From JADJDM01 sp044352985 (GTDB taxonomy: Bacteria; Bacteroidota; Bacteroidia; B-17B0; Aurantibacillaceae), in the NCBI GenBank assembly GCA_044352985.1, contig JBILCU010000005.1:1-64000 (forward strand): 64,000 nucleotides of DNA, given 5' to 3'. A program made the position numbers and the translations under genes. Below, piece by piece: positions 6,977 through 16,842 of this stretch. Below the pieces are notes generated by a model. It ran no database searches and was not told the DNA's origin. It was given only the letters and a program-made list of their open reading frames with translations. Positions within the stretch are counted from its first letter, which is position 1. Every line of letters starts with the position of its first letter.

Positions 6977-9349
6977 ATGAAAACAAAAAAATTACGAACC
7001 TCTTTAATTGCTACTGCAATCTTTTCAAGTGCTGTTTTATCAGCTCAAACTGCAAGACTACAAGTTATCCATAACGCTGCAGATCCTGCTGCTGCATCAG
7101 TTGATGTGTACGTAAATGGAAATTTAACACTAGACAATTTTGCATTCAGAACTGCTACACCTTATATTGATGTACCTGCAGGTGTTCAATTAAGTATTGG
7201 TGTTGCTCCTGGTAACAGTACTTCTGTAAATGATACTTTAAAAAACTTTAATGTAACATTAGCTAATGGTAACAAATATGTAGCAATTGCAAACGGAGTT
7301 TTAAACCCAACTTCATTTGCTTCAAACCCTAATGCTGTTTCAACTGCATTCACTTTATTTTTACAAGATCAAATGCGCGAAACTGCAACAAGTTCAAATG
7401 TTGATTTTCGTGCAGTGCATGGTGCAAGCGATGCTCCAACTGTAGATATCATTGCTCGTGATGTAGCAACATTAGTAAACGATGCACCTTACGGAGCAAT
7501 TACAAATTATTTAAGTGTGCCTCCGGCTAATTATATTTTAGATGTAACACCAGCTGCAGGAAGTCCAATTGTTGCTTCATTTCAAGCTGACCTAAGCACA
7601 CTGGGCGGTGGTTCAGCTGTTGTTTTCGCATCAGGTTTCTTAACACCTTCAGCAAATCAAAACGGACAAGCATTTGGATTATATGCTGCGCTATCAAATG
7701 GCGTTGTTGTTGCTCTTCCTCCAACAAGCTTAGCAAGACTACAAGTTATCCATAACGCTGCAGATCCTGCTGCTGCATCAGTTGATGTATATGTAAATGG
7801 AAATTTAACACTAGACAATTTTGCATTCAGAACTGCTACACCTTATATTGATGTACCTGCAGGTGTTCAATTAAGTATTGGTGTTGCTCCTGGTAACAGT
7901 ACTTCTGTAAATGATACTTTAAAAAACTTTAATGTAACATTAGCTAATGGTAACAAATATGTAGCAATTGCAAACGGAGTTTTAAACCCAACTTCATTTG
8001 CTTCAAACCCTAATGCTGTTTCAACTGCATTCACTTTATTTTTACAAGATCAAATGCGCGAAACTGCAACAAGTTCAAATGTTGATTTCCGTTCAGTGCA
8101 TGGTTCAAGCGATGCTCCAACTGTAGATATAATTGCTCGTGATGTAGCAACATTAGTGAACGATGCACCTTACGGAGCAATTACAAATTATTCAAGTGTG
8201 CCTCCGGCTAATTACATTTTAGATGTAACACCGGCTGCAGGAAGTCCAATTGTTGCTTCATTTCAAGCTGACCTAAGCACATTGGGTGGTGGTTCAGCTG
8301 TTGTTTTCGCATCAGGTTTCTTAACACCTTCAGTAAATCAAAACGGACCTGCATTTGGATTGTATGCTGCGCTTGCTAATGGTACTGTTGTTGCTCTTCC
8401 TCCAACAAGCTTAGCAAGACTACAAGTTATTCACAACGCTGCTGATCCAGCAGCTGCATCAGTTGATGTGTATGTAAATGGAAATTTAGTATTAGATAAT
8501 TTTGCATTCAGAACAGCAACCCCTTACATTGATGTTACAGCGGGTGTTCAATTAAGTATTGGTATTGCTCCTGGTAACAGTACTTCTGTAAATGATACTT
8601 TAAAAAACTTTAATGTAACATTAGCTAATGGTAACAAATATGTAGCAATTGCAAACGGAGTTTTAAACCCAGCTTCATTTGCTACAAACCCAGATGCTGT
8701 TTCAACTGCATTTACTTTATTTTTACAAGATCAAATGCGCGAAACCGCAACAAATTCTACAAATATTGATTTCCGTGCAGTACATGGCGCAAGCGATGCT
8801 CCAACTGTAGACGTAATTGCTCGCGGAGTAGCAACATTAGTTGAAAATGCTCCTTATGCTGCAATAACTAATTATATTAGTGTTCCAGCTGCTGATTATA
8901 TTTTAGATGTTACTCCAGGCAATGATAATTCAGTAATTGTTGCTTCATATAACGCACCTTTTAATGGATTAGCAGGTCAGTCAGCTGTTGTATTAGCTTC
9001 AGGATTTTTAGCTCCTGCTGCAAATCAAAACGGGCAAGCATTTACATTAATAGCTGTTTTAGCAGATGGAACTGTAGTAACGTTATCAAATACTGTTGGT
9101 ATTACTGAAATTAACAAAAATGATAATATTGTAATTTATCCTAATCCGGCTAATGATAATATCAATATCGATGTTAAAAATCATAATGAAATCATTATAA
9201 CAGATATTAGTGGAAAAGTAGTAATGAATTTAGATTCAGCTTCTACACAAAATAATACCATTGATATTTCTAATTTATCAAATGGAATTTATTTTGTTAC
9301 AATTAAGTCTGACAGGCAATTAATTACAAAAAAATTAATTAAACAATAA
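6977..9349 (+). CDS. Secreted DUF4397 repeat protein with T9SS C-terminal sorting domain
   Basis: 790 aa. Signal peptide at 1-24 (MKTKKLRTSLIATAIFSSAV...SAQ). The body is three nearly identical copies of a 227-residue block, each starting ARLQVIHNAADPAAASVDVY and containing a second related half starting VDFRAVHGASDAPTVD. Both halves have the H-x-(A/S)-x-D-A-P/A pattern of DUF4397 beta-sandwich domains, so six units in all. The last 75 residues (NIVIYPNPANDNINI ... NGIYFVTIKSD...KKLIKQ) form a type A sorting domain, so the protein should cross the outer membrane by the type IX system and be anchored or released. Function is probably adhesive or structural; this is inferred. A strong terminator follows. 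Confidence 0.9.
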   Translation: MKTKKLRTSLIATAIFSSAVLSAQTARLQVIHNAADPAAASVDVYVNGNLTLDNFAFRTATPYIDVPAGVQLSIGVAPGNSTSVNDTLKNFNVTLANGNKYVAIANGVLNPTSFASNPNAVSTAFTLFLQDQMRETATSSNVDFRAVHGASDAPTVDIIARDVATLVNDAPYGAITNYLSVPPANYILDVTPAAGSPIVASFQADLSTLGGGSAVVFASGFLTPSANQNGQAFGLYAALSNGVVVALPPTSLARLQVIHNAADPAAASVDVYVNGNLTLDNFAFRTATPYIDVPAGVQLSIGVAPGNSTSVNDTLKNFNVTLANGNKYVAIANGVLNPTSFASNPNAVSTAFTLFLQDQMRETATSSNVDFRSVHGSSDAPTVDIIARDVATLVNDAPYGAITNYSSVPPANYILDVTPAAGSPIVASFQADLSTLGGGSAVVFASGFLTPSVNQNGPAFGLYAALANGTVVALPPTSLARLQVIHNAADPAAASVDVYVNGNLVLDNFAFRTATPYIDVTAGVQLSIGIAPGNSTSVNDTLKNFNVTLANGNKYVAIANGVLNPASFATNPDAVSTAFTLFLQDQMRETATNSTNIDFRAVHGASDAPTVDVIARGVATLVENAPYAAITNYISVPAADYILDVTPGNDNSVIVASYNAPFNGLAGQSAVVLASGFLAPAANQNGQAFTLIAVLADGTVVTLSNTVGITEINKNDNIVIYPNPANDNINIDVKNHNEIIITDISGKVVMNLDSASTQNNTIDISNLSNGIYFVTIKSDRQLITKKLIKQ
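7052..9090 (+). repeat. Three tandem 681-bp coding repeats
   Basis: Units start at 7052, 7733 and 8414, each with GCAAGACTACAAGTTAT, exactly 681 bp apart (227 codons). Units 1 and 2 are almost identical at the DNA level, including synonymous positions, while unit 3 has diverged in its last third. This indicates recent duplication or ongoing gene conversion. Confidence 0.95.
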
Positions 9350-9366
9350 ACTTATATAATATGAAG

Positions 9367-9400
9367 AAAAGGCTGTCTCATTTTTAAGACAGCCTTTTTT
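9367..9400 (+). terminator. Rho-independent terminator of the DUF4397 gene
   Basis: Inverted repeat AAGGCTGTCT / AGACAGCCTT with an 8-nt loop, followed by TTTTTT. It lies 18 bp after the stop codon. Confidence 0.9.
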
Positions 9401-9547
9401 GTTAAAGAAAAATTTCCAGTATAATTAAAATCTTATTTTTGATACATAGAGCCAATAAATAAAATATTTCTCTTTGTTCACTCAAACTTGTTAAAAACAT
9501 AAATCTCAGGCATGGTTTTTAGTTACGTTGCTTAATAACTTCGTAAC

Positions 9548-12526
9548 ATGAGATATATCATTGCAAAAATCAGTCTTTTACTTTTAGTTTTTATAAGTGT
9601 ATCGTTTGTATTACACACCACAAATAAAAAACAAATCCATCAGGATCCGCCTTTCTGGCAAATTGAATCGAAATGGGTGGACTCAGTTTTTAATTCGCTA
9701 TCGCCGAATGAACGAATTGCTCAACTGTTTATGGTGGCTGCTTATTCCAATAAAGACAATAAGCATGTTCGTGAAATCCGTGAACTGATTGAAAAATACA
9801 ATATTGGCGGCTTGATATTTATGCAAGGTGGCCCGGTGCGTGAAGCCAAATTAACCAACTATTATCAAACACGCGCAAAAACTCCTTTAATGGTTAGCAT
9901 TGATGGTGAATGGGGCTTAGCAATGCGTTTGGATAGCACACCACAATATCCTAAGCAAATGACTTTAGGTGCCATACAAAACGATTCATTGATATATCTA
10001 ATGGGCAAACAAATTGCAAAGGAATGTAAGTTAATGGGCATACATGTAAATTTTGCACCAGATATCGATATCAATAACAATCCCAATAATCCGGTTATTT
10101 CAATGCGTTCCTTTGGTGAAAATAAATTTGCTGTTGCTCGCAAAGCCGAAATGTACATGAATGGAATGCAGGACCTTGGAGTTATGGCAACCTGTAAACA
10201 CTTTCCCGGCCATGGAGATACTGATTCCGATTCGCACAAAACATTACCAACTATCAAACATCCTTGGGAACGTTTAGATAGTTTAGAGCTGTATCCTTTC
10301 AGGGAATTATTTTCTAAAAATGTGGCGAGTGTAATGGTTGCTCACTTATACATTCCTTCATTAGATACCACAAAAAATCAGGCGAGTACCTTGTCTAAAT
10401 ACATTGTAAGTGATTTACTTAAGCAACAAATGCAATTTAAAGGTTTGGTTTTTACAGACGCACTAAATATGAAAGGTGCTAGCAAATTCAATGCTCCTGG
10501 AGTTGTAGATGCAAAAGCTTTAGTTGCAGGAAATGATGTATTGCTTTTCTCTGAAAATGTTCCGGTTGCTATTGAAGAAATTAAAAAAGCCATTGCAAAA
10601 GGTGAGATAACTCAAGAAGAAGTGGATGCACGTTGCAAAAAAATATTAAAAGCTAAATACTGGTGTGGTTTAAACAAAAAACAATTTGTAAGAGAAAAAA
10701 CCATTTATAAAAATCTCAATACAGATGCTTCTGATTCTTTAAACCAAGCGTTGGCAAATGCATCAGTTACTTTACTTCAAAACAATGGAAATATAATTCC
10801 GATTAAAAAAGATGAAACACAAAAAATTGCTATTGTATCTGTTGGTAATTATGAAAAAGATCAATTCAACAAATACATGAATAACTTTGCTAAAGCAGAT
10901 TTTTTTGGATTAACACACAAAGCATTAAAAAAAGAAAGAGATACCATTTTAAAGAAATTAAAAAATTATGATGTAATAATTCTTGAGGTAAATAAAACGA
11001 ATAATCGCTCTTACGATAACTTTGGAGTAAGCAATGAAAGTATTGCGTTTATCGATTCTGTTGCAAACATTAAACCTACCATTTCGATATTTTTTTCCAA
11101 CCCCTATTTGTTAAGCAAATTCAAAAACCTAAATCAACATGCAGCTGTTTTTGAATTGTATGAATACAACCGTTTCTCACAAAAAGCTGCTGCAGATGCC
11201 TTAATCGGAGCATTAACAATAAATGGTAAACTACCCGTGAGTACAGGAATTTTTAAAATCAATATTGGAATTGAAATGAATAAAACTCAAGAAAGTTTTT
11301 GCGCCTATCCGGTAAAACCAAAGCCAAAACAAATACTTAATAATAAACTTCAGCAAATTGATAGCATTGCATTAGCAGGTATTAATGATGGTGCATTTCC
11401 TGGCTGTCAGGTTTTGGCTTTAAAAGATGGTAACACCATTTACAATAAATCGTTTGGCCGATTTACATACGACAAATACGATACGCGTGTAAGTGATTCT
11501 AGTGTTTACGATTTGGCTTCACTTACAAAGATTATGGCTTCATCTTTAGTAATTATGAAATTGGTTGACGAAGGAAAACTTTCATTGGATAGTACTTTAG
11601 TATATTATTTACCCGAATTAAAAGGGAGTAATAAAGCCGATATTAAGATACGCGAAATGATTAGTCACCAAGCAGGTTTACAGGCATGGTTGCCATTTTA
11701 TCAACGAACTTTAAATAAGAAAAATGAATACAAGAATGGTTATTACGGCACTAAAAAAAGTAAAGAATTTCCAACGCGTGTAGCTGAAAATTTGTATATC
11801 AAAAAACATTATACCGACAGCATTTATAAGCGTATTACAGAAAGTAGTTTAGAAAAAAAAGGAGAGTACTTGTATAGCGATTTAGGTTATTATTTCATCC
11901 TTAAAATTGCCGAAAAAATTACTGGGAAACCATATGACCAGTATTTATATGAAACATTTTATAAACCGCTTGGAATTAACTTGCGTTATAATGCGCGAGA
12001 ATATTTTAATTTAAAGAACATTGTACCAACTGAAAACGACACCAAGTTTAGAAAGCAATTGATAAGAGGAGATGTTCATGATCAAGGCGCGTCTATGATG
12101 GGTGGAATTGCAGGGCATGCGGGTTTATTTGGAACAGCTAAAGATGTTGCAGTTGTGATGCAACTTCTTTTAAACAAAGGAAAATACAATGGCGTTAGTT
12201 ACATCAGCGAAGAGGTGGTAGAAGAGTTTACTCGTAAATGTGCATTTTGTCCAAAAAACAGAAGAGGATTGTGTTTTGACAAACCTGAACAGAATGCAGA
12301 TAAAGACAGTCCTGTTACTAAAGAATGCTCAGCGGAGAGTTTTGGACATAGTGGATTTACAGGAACATTTACCTGGGCAGATCCTGCTAATGGATTAATT
12401 ATTGTGATTTTATCTAACCGAGTTTACCCTGATGCTGAAAATAAAAAATTAACCAAAAGTGGTATCAGGAGTAAGATTCATAAATTGCTCTACGAAGCCA
12501 TTGAAAATGGCGAGGTGAGGAATTAA
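9548..12526 (+). CDS. Glycoside hydrolase family 3 / serine beta-lactamase-like fusion
   Basis: 992 aa. Signal peptide or anchor at 1-25 (ISLLLLVFISVSFVL). Residues about 40-375 are a GH3 N-terminal domain of the NagZ type, with KHFPGHGDTDSDSH (His of the NagZ catalytic loop) and GLVFTDALNMKG carrying the nucleophile Asp. Residues 375-590 resemble the GH3 C-terminal domain. Residues about 610-985 are a class C beta-lactamase/penicillin-binding-like domain with the S-x-x-K motif SLTK (S658-K661), Y-S-D as the Tyr motif and HSGFTG near the end. A beta-N-acetylhexosaminidase joined to a D-Ala-type serine hydrolase suggests a periplasmic peptidoglycan-recycling enzyme. This fusion is known in Bacteroidota. 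Confidence 0.9.
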   Translation: MRYIIAKISLLLLVFISVSFVLHTTNKKQIHQDPPFWQIESKWVDSVFNSLSPNERIAQLFMVAAYSNKDNKHVREIRELIEKYNIGGLIFMQGGPVREAKLTNYYQTRAKTPLMVSIDGEWGLAMRLDSTPQYPKQMTLGAIQNDSLIYLMGKQIAKECKLMGIHVNFAPDIDINNNPNNPVISMRSFGENKFAVARKAEMYMNGMQDLGVMATCKHFPGHGDTDSDSHKTLPTIKHPWERLDSLELYPFRELFSKNVASVMVAHLYIPSLDTTKNQASTLSKYIVSDLLKQQMQFKGLVFTDALNMKGASKFNAPGVVDAKALVAGNDVLLFSENVPVAIEEIKKAIAKGEITQEEVDARCKKILKAKYWCGLNKKQFVREKTIYKNLNTDASDSLNQALANASVTLLQNNGNIIPIKKDETQKIAIVSVGNYEKDQFNKYMNNFAKADFFGLTHKALKKERDTILKKLKNYDVIILEVNKTNNRSYDNFGVSNESIAFIDSVANIKPTISIFFSNPYLLSKFKNLNQHAAVFELYEYNRFSQKAAADALIGALTINGKLPVSTGIFKINIGIEMNKTQESFCAYPVKPKPKQILNNKLQQIDSIALAGINDGAFPGCQVLALKDGNTIYNKSFGRFTYDKYDTRVSDSSVYDLASLTKIMASSLVIMKLVDEGKLSLDSTLVYYLPELKGSNKADIKIREMISHQAGLQAWLPFYQRTLNKKNEYKNGYYGTKKSKEFPTRVAENLYIKKHYTDSIYKRITESSLEKKGEYLYSDLGYYFILKIAEKITGKPYDQYLYETFYKPLGINLRYNAREYFNLKNIVPTENDTKFRKQLIRGDVHDQGASMMGGIAGHAGLFGTAKDVAVVMQLLLNKGKYNGVSYISEEVVEEFTRKCAFCPKNRRGLCFDKPEQNADKDSPVTKECSAESFGHSGFTGTFTWADPANGLIIVILSNRVYPDAENKKLTKSGIRSKIHKLLYEAIENGEVRN

Positions 12527-12570
12527 AAGATTTTCTCACTTTAAGGTACAATTACAAGAAATATACTTGT

Positions 12571-12605
12571 AACCTTCCCAAACTTTTCCGGTAATACTCA
12601 AATTT
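12571..12605 (+). repeat. 35-bp direct repeat, copy 1
   Basis: Identical over 35 bp to 37644-37678 (it contains CCCAAACTTTTCCGGTAATA). Both copies are in the same orientation and outside genes, 25,073 bp apart, and they bracket the accessory region. Confidence 0.85.
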
Positions 12606-12848
12606 ATATACGAATACAGATGTTGCAAAAAACGTACTATATAAAATTTTCCTATATACTTTTGTTAATTGAAACAGCTTTGTATTAATTGTGTTTTTTT
12701 GGCAATAGTTCTAATTAAATTACCCTTCCAAAAATTAATTAATTAAAACTGATCGTTAAGCTTTGACTATGTATTAAAGAAAATATAAAGTATTAATTTT
12801 GTATTTTATACAATTATTATTTTAGATTCGCTAGGTAAAAAACAGAAG

Positions 12849-12867
12849 TGTGATATAATATATCACA
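12849..12867. promoter_or_regulatory. Palindromic operator-like site before the Nudix-helicase pair
   Basis: Perfect palindrome TGTGATATA-A-TATATCACA, 52 bp before the Nudix start codon. It is likely a repressor or activator site; the regulator is unknown. Confidence 0.5.
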
Positions 12868-12919
12868 AACTAGAACTAATATAATAACCAAAGTATTGGT
12901 AATTTATAATTTGTATAAC

Positions 12920-13306
12920 ATGATTGAAGTTGCTTGTGCTATCATAATAAATAATAAAAAAGTTCTAGTCACTCAAAGAAGTGAAAAGATGGCCTTGCCT
13001 TTAAAGTGGGAGTTTCCGGGTGGGAAGATTGAAAAAGGCGAAACGGCTGAGGCTTGTTTAATTAGAGAAATTCTCGAGGAATTACATATAAATATCAAAA
13101 TCACGAAGCAGCTTAATAGTAATACTCACCAATATTCAGAAAAAAAGACAATAAAGCTAATACCTTTCATTTGTGAATTGTTAGGTGGTGAAATCAAATT
13201 AACTGAACATGCAAATTTCCTTTGGTTGAGTAAAAATGAATTAGTTAACTTAGATTGGGCAGAAGCAGATGTTCCGATTCTAAATGAGTATTTAAATAAA
13301 ATATAA
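12920..13306 (+). CDS. Nudix (MutT-like) NTP pyrophosphohydrolase
   Basis: 128 aa. It hydrolyses a nucleoside diphosphate-X compound; the MutT-type layout suggests (deoxy)NTP cleavage. The Nudix box is complete: GGKIEKGETAEACLIREILEEL fits Gx5Ex7REUxEExGU, with residues about 36-58 (shown here in parts: GGKIEKGE and REILEEL). The ATG at 12920 is preferred over an in-frame TTG at 12896 because MIEVACAIIINNKKVLV is the normal beginning of the fold. The stop codon overlaps the ATG of the helicase gene (TAATG), so the two are translationally coupled. Confidence 0.9.
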   Translation: MIEVACAIIINNKKVLVTQRSEKMALPLKWEFPGGKIEKGETAEACLIREILEELHINIKITKQLNSNTHQYSEKKTIKLIPFICELLGGEIKLTEHANFLWLSKNELVNLDWAEADVPILNEYLNKI

Positions 13307-16300
13307 TGATTGAAGGTGTATACGAACAATTAATTAATCAATTAATTTCTGATGAAATTGATGGCCTTCCACATGATCAATATTACATAGAATCAGTTCC
13401 GCTTAAACGAAAGGATGCTGCGCTATTTCTTGCTCAGTACTTTTCTAAAATACTACAAACCACGCTAGGCTTATTAAAAGAAGATAAGGATTCTGCTACT
13501 TATCAAATTGAATTAGCAAATAAGTTAATTCAACTTTTGGCTTCAGAAATTAAGAACCAAGGAATAGAAGAAAATATTTTGCTTTCTGAGGGTAAAATTT
13601 TAAAGGCTGTATTTTCAAAAATAAATTCACCTTATGCAGATTTAGAAATGCATGTTGCTTCTTTATTGCCTTCAACGGGACTTAGGCAGTCAGAATTATT
13701 TACCGGAAACAAAAGCGGTGTTTCATTAGAGAGCGAAATTCGCAAGGAAATTGAATCGGCTGATGAAATACAATGGATAGTTTCTTTTATAAGATTTTCA
13801 GGGTTACGAATATTTTTGCAAGCACTAAAAGAGTTCACAAAAAAGGGCAAGAAAATTAAAATTATTACAACCACTTACATGGGGGCAACGGAACCCAAAG
13901 CCATTGAGGAGTTGGCAAAACTACCAAATACTGAAATAAAAATATCCTATAATACAAAACAAGAACGTGTTCATGCGAAAGCATATTTATTCTTGAGAAA
14001 TACTAATTTTAATACTGGTTACATAGGCTCTTCAAATATTTCTCGTACCGCTTTAACTAGTGGACTTGAATGGAATTTAAAAATAACAACCCAAGAAATA
14101 CCGCATGTAATTGATAAGTTTCAAAAAACATTTGATACTTATTGGAATGACTCTGAGTTTGAATTGTTTGATATCAGCATACATAAAGATAAACTTCGAA
14201 ACGCCATTAACGAAGAAAAATATTCAAAATCAGAAAATAAATTTTCAAGTTTTTTCGATATCACACCACACAATTTCCAAAAAGAAATCTTAGAGCGTTT
14301 ATTATCTGAAAGAGAGAAAGGTAATTTTAGGAATTTAGTAATTGCGGCTACAGGTACAGGAAAAACAGTAATTTCTGCGTTTGACTTTAAGCAATTTTAT
14401 GCTCAAAACCCTAATGCAAAATTTCTGTTTGTTGCGCATCGTGAAGAGATATTAAAACAAGCTCTTCATACTTATCGTCATATTTTAAAGGATCAGAACT
14501 TTGGATCATTGTGGTTCAGTGGGCACGAACCTAAAAACCTCAATCATATTTTTGCATCTGTACAAACTATAGCAAATAGACTTAATCTGTTAAATCTTAA
14601 GGCTGATTTTTATGACTATATTGTAATTGATGAAGTACATCACATTCCTGCAAAAAGTTACAGACCCATACTAAGTTATTTTACTCCTAAAATTTTACTT
14701 GGTTTAACTGCCACTCCAGAACGAATGGATGGCGAAGATATTTTATTAGACTTTGGCAATAGTATTTCAGCTGAGATAAGATTACCGGAAGCAATGAATC
14801 GTAAACTGCTTTGTCCTTTTCAGTATTTTGGAATCTCAGACTCTATTGATTTATCAAATATAAGTTGGCGCAAAGGAAGGTACGATATTAACGATTTAGA
14901 AAAAATATATTCTGAGGATGATAGACGCGTCATTGACATCTTACATAATTGCGAAAGATATCTTTCTAATTTAAATGAAGTTTGCGCCATAGGCTTTTGC
15001 GTTTCAAAAAAGCACGCTCAATTTATGGCAAATAAGTTTATTGAAAAAGGTTTAAAGGCAGCTGATCTAACAAGTGATAATTCCAACGATAGGGTTTCAC
15101 TTTTAAATAAACTAAAAGCAAAAGAAATAAATTATCTATTTGTTGTAGATATGTTTAATGAAGGTGTTGATATTCCACAAATTGATACAGTATTGTTTTT
15201 AAGACCTACAGACAGTTTAACAATTTTTCTTCAGCAGATGGGCCGTGGGCTTCGTTTACATGAAGGGAAGGATTGTTTAACTATACTTGATTTTGTAGGT
15301 AATTCAAATCCTGAATATGATTTTGAACATAAGTTCAGAGCAATGATCGGTAAAACACATATTGCTGTGAAGGATGAAATTGAAACAGACTTCCCTCATT
15401 TACCTTTGGGCTGTTCTATTGTTTTAGAAAGAAGAGCGAAAGAAATAATAATAGCAAACATAAAAAAAGCAACGAGTTCTGGTTTAAGAAAGTTGGTTAA
15501 GAAAATTCAAAACTTTAATAATAGTTACACATTACCATTAAACTTAGCTAACCTATTAAAATTTGAAAGTTTAGACTTAGTAAATGTATATAAGTCAAAG
15601 AACACTTGGGATTATCTATTAAACGAAGCTGACATAAAGAAAAATTTTATTCCCACAGATTTTGATGTTCAAATTGGCAGAATGCTTGGAACAACTTGGC
15701 TGTCCACAGATAGTATATCTTATTTCGAAAAAATTATAGAATTTTTAAAAAATGAAAACAATTTTGATTTTAAAAGTTCAGAAAACCAAATTTTCTTTTT
15801 AATGTTGTTTTACGATATTTTTCAAGATTCACCGAATAAAATTGGATACAGAAATTCACAAGATGGAGTTAAAGACGTATTCAAAAATAAAATACTGAAA
15901 GAGGAAGTGCTGAATTATTTGGAAATAAGAATAAATCAATGTGAGTGTATTGAAAAAAATAATGCTTTGAGTTTTCAGTTTCCTTTAAAAGTTCATGGTC
16001 GATACACACGAAGTCAAATTTTTGTTGCCTTACAACTAAGTACAGAAAAAAGTAAATCTTCTAACAGAGAAGGTGTTGCTTTGAACAATGCCTTGAAAAC
16101 CGAAGCACTTTTTGTTACATTAGATAAGTCAGAGGGCTATTATTCACCTACTACCATGTACGAGGATTATGCTATTACAGAAAATTTGTTTCACTGGCAG
16201 AGTCAAAATTCAGCAAAACCTGATTCGTCCAAAGGCCTTTCCTATATCAATCACGCAAAAGAAGGAAAAACAATTCTGTTATTTGTAAGAGAAAAAAATG

Positions 16301-16455
16301 TTGACGCAAATGGATTAACAATGGCTTATGTTTTTTTAGGACCAGCTAAATACGTTTCGCACGAAGGAAGTCAACCAATGAGTATTAAGTGGCTTTTAGA
16401 AGAAGCAATTCCACCAGCATTATTCAATGAATCTAGAAAATTAGCAGTAGGATAA
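13306..16455 (+). CDS. PLD nuclease / DEAD-type helicase / DUF3427 protein
   Basis: 1049 aa. Domain order: a phospholipase-D-type nuclease (about 120-290) with HAKAYLF (H223, K225) and GSSNISRTAL; a superfamily 2 helicase with Walker A ATGTGKT near 350, DEVHH, LTATPERMDG, and motif VI QQMGRGLR near 645; then a long C-terminal DUF3427 region ending in SIKWLLEEAIPP. Proteins with this architecture resemble type III restriction enzymes and are often carried in accessory islands. With the coupled Nudix protein it probably acts on foreign or damaged DNA; that role is inferred. A hairpin terminator follows at 16511. Confidence 0.88.
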   Translation: MIEGVYEQLINQLISDEIDGLPHDQYYIESVPLKRKDAALFLAQYFSKILQTTLGLLKEDKDSATYQIELANKLIQLLASEIKNQGIEENILLSEGKILKAVFSKINSPYADLEMHVASLLPSTGLRQSELFTGNKSGVSLESEIRKEIESADEIQWIVSFIRFSGLRIFLQALKEFTKKGKKIKIITTTYMGATEPKAIEELAKLPNTEIKISYNTKQERVHAKAYLFLRNTNFNTGYIGSSNISRTALTSGLEWNLKITTQEIPHVIDKFQKTFDTYWNDSEFELFDISIHKDKLRNAINEEKYSKSENKFSSFFDITPHNFQKEILERLLSEREKGNFRNLVIAATGTGKTVISAFDFKQFYAQNPNAKFLFVAHREEILKQALHTYRHILKDQNFGSLWFSGHEPKNLNHIFASVQTIANRLNLLNLKADFYDYIVIDEVHHIPAKSYRPILSYFTPKILLGLTATPERMDGEDILLDFGNSISAEIRLPEAMNRKLLCPFQYFGISDSIDLSNISWRKGRYDINDLEKIYSEDDRRVIDILHNCERYLSNLNEVCAIGFCVSKKHAQFMANKFIEKGLKAADLTSDNSNDRVSLLNKLKAKEINYLFVVDMFNEGVDIPQIDTVLFLRPTDSLTIFLQQMGRGLRLHEGKDCLTILDFVGNSNPEYDFEHKFRAMIGKTHIAVKDEIETDFPHLPLGCSIVLERRAKEIIIANIKKATSSGLRKLVKKIQNFNNSYTLPLNLANLLKFESLDLVNVYKSKNTWDYLLNEADIKKNFIPTDFDVQIGRMLGTTWLSTDSISYFEKIIEFLKNENNFDFKSSENQIFFLMLFYDIFQDSPNKIGYRNSQDGVKDVFKNKILKEEVLNYLEIRINQCECIEKNNALSFQFPLKVHGRYTRSQIFVALQLSTEKSKSSNREGVALNNALKTEALFVTLDKSEGYYSPTTMYEDYAITENLFHWQSQNSAKPDSSKGLSYINHAKEGKTILLFVREKNVDANGLTMAYVFLGPAKYVSHEGSQPMSIKWLLEEAIPPALFNESRKLAVG

Positions 16456-16510
16456 ATTTTAAATTAGGTAATGGTGCCAAAAATAGTTGGTGATTTTAGA
16501 ATAAATTTGA

Positions 16511-16540
16511 TAGCCTCTTTTATAAGAGGCTAGTTTCATT
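16511..16540 (+). terminator. Hairpin terminator after the helicase gene
   Basis: Perfect stem TAGCCTCTT / AAGAGGCTA with a TTAT loop (16511-16532), followed by GTTTCATT. The T-run is imperfect. Confidence 0.6.
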
Positions 16541-16842
16541 AAAATCAATCTAAAACTATTCTTTCTAAAACATTATACAAGATTTACCTATTCATTCAAA
16601 AATAATATTACATTTAGATTAAGTATCGCTACATTGGTTAACATAACCTTACTTCCCGATACAATTTTTAACTTTCTTTTATTAATAATAGTTTTAGAGC
16701 TATTGGGACAGTAGTTTGTCCCAAAAAAAAAGACACTTCCCACTTGATATTTTATGCGCTATTTTGAATGTAATTTTATGCAATTTTCTGTTAATAAGTT
16801 TCATTTTTATCATTAAAAAAAATTCCTGAAATTAATTTTATT
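16541..16842. other. Convergent intergenic region
   Basis: About 300 bp between convergent genes. A strong hairpin, TTGGGACA / TGTCCCAA, lies at 16703-16724. It is flanked by an A-run on the plus strand and not by a T-run downstream in either direction, so its role is unclear. No gene seen. Confidence 0.4.

Larger units (their letters stand above)
12527..12919. other. Intergenic stretch with direct repeat copy 1
   Basis: About 390 bp between the GH3 fusion and the Nudix gene. It holds the first copy of a 35-bp direct repeat (12571-12605) and a perfect palindrome at 12849-12867. On the minus strand, 12540-12660 has a short open stretch ending INLSITGKVWEGYKYISCN, which reads like the tail of a lost gene; it has no start. 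Confidence 0.5.

Noticed and set aside
7527..7736. Minus-strand reading frame inside the DUF4397 gene
   Set aside because: It is a shadow of a repeat-rich coding sequence, with no homology sense or promoter.
16703..16724. Strong hairpin TTGGGACA / TGTCCCAA considered as a terminator
   Set aside because: It is followed by A's on the plus strand and by mixed bases on the minus strand; no T-run follows in either direction of transcription.
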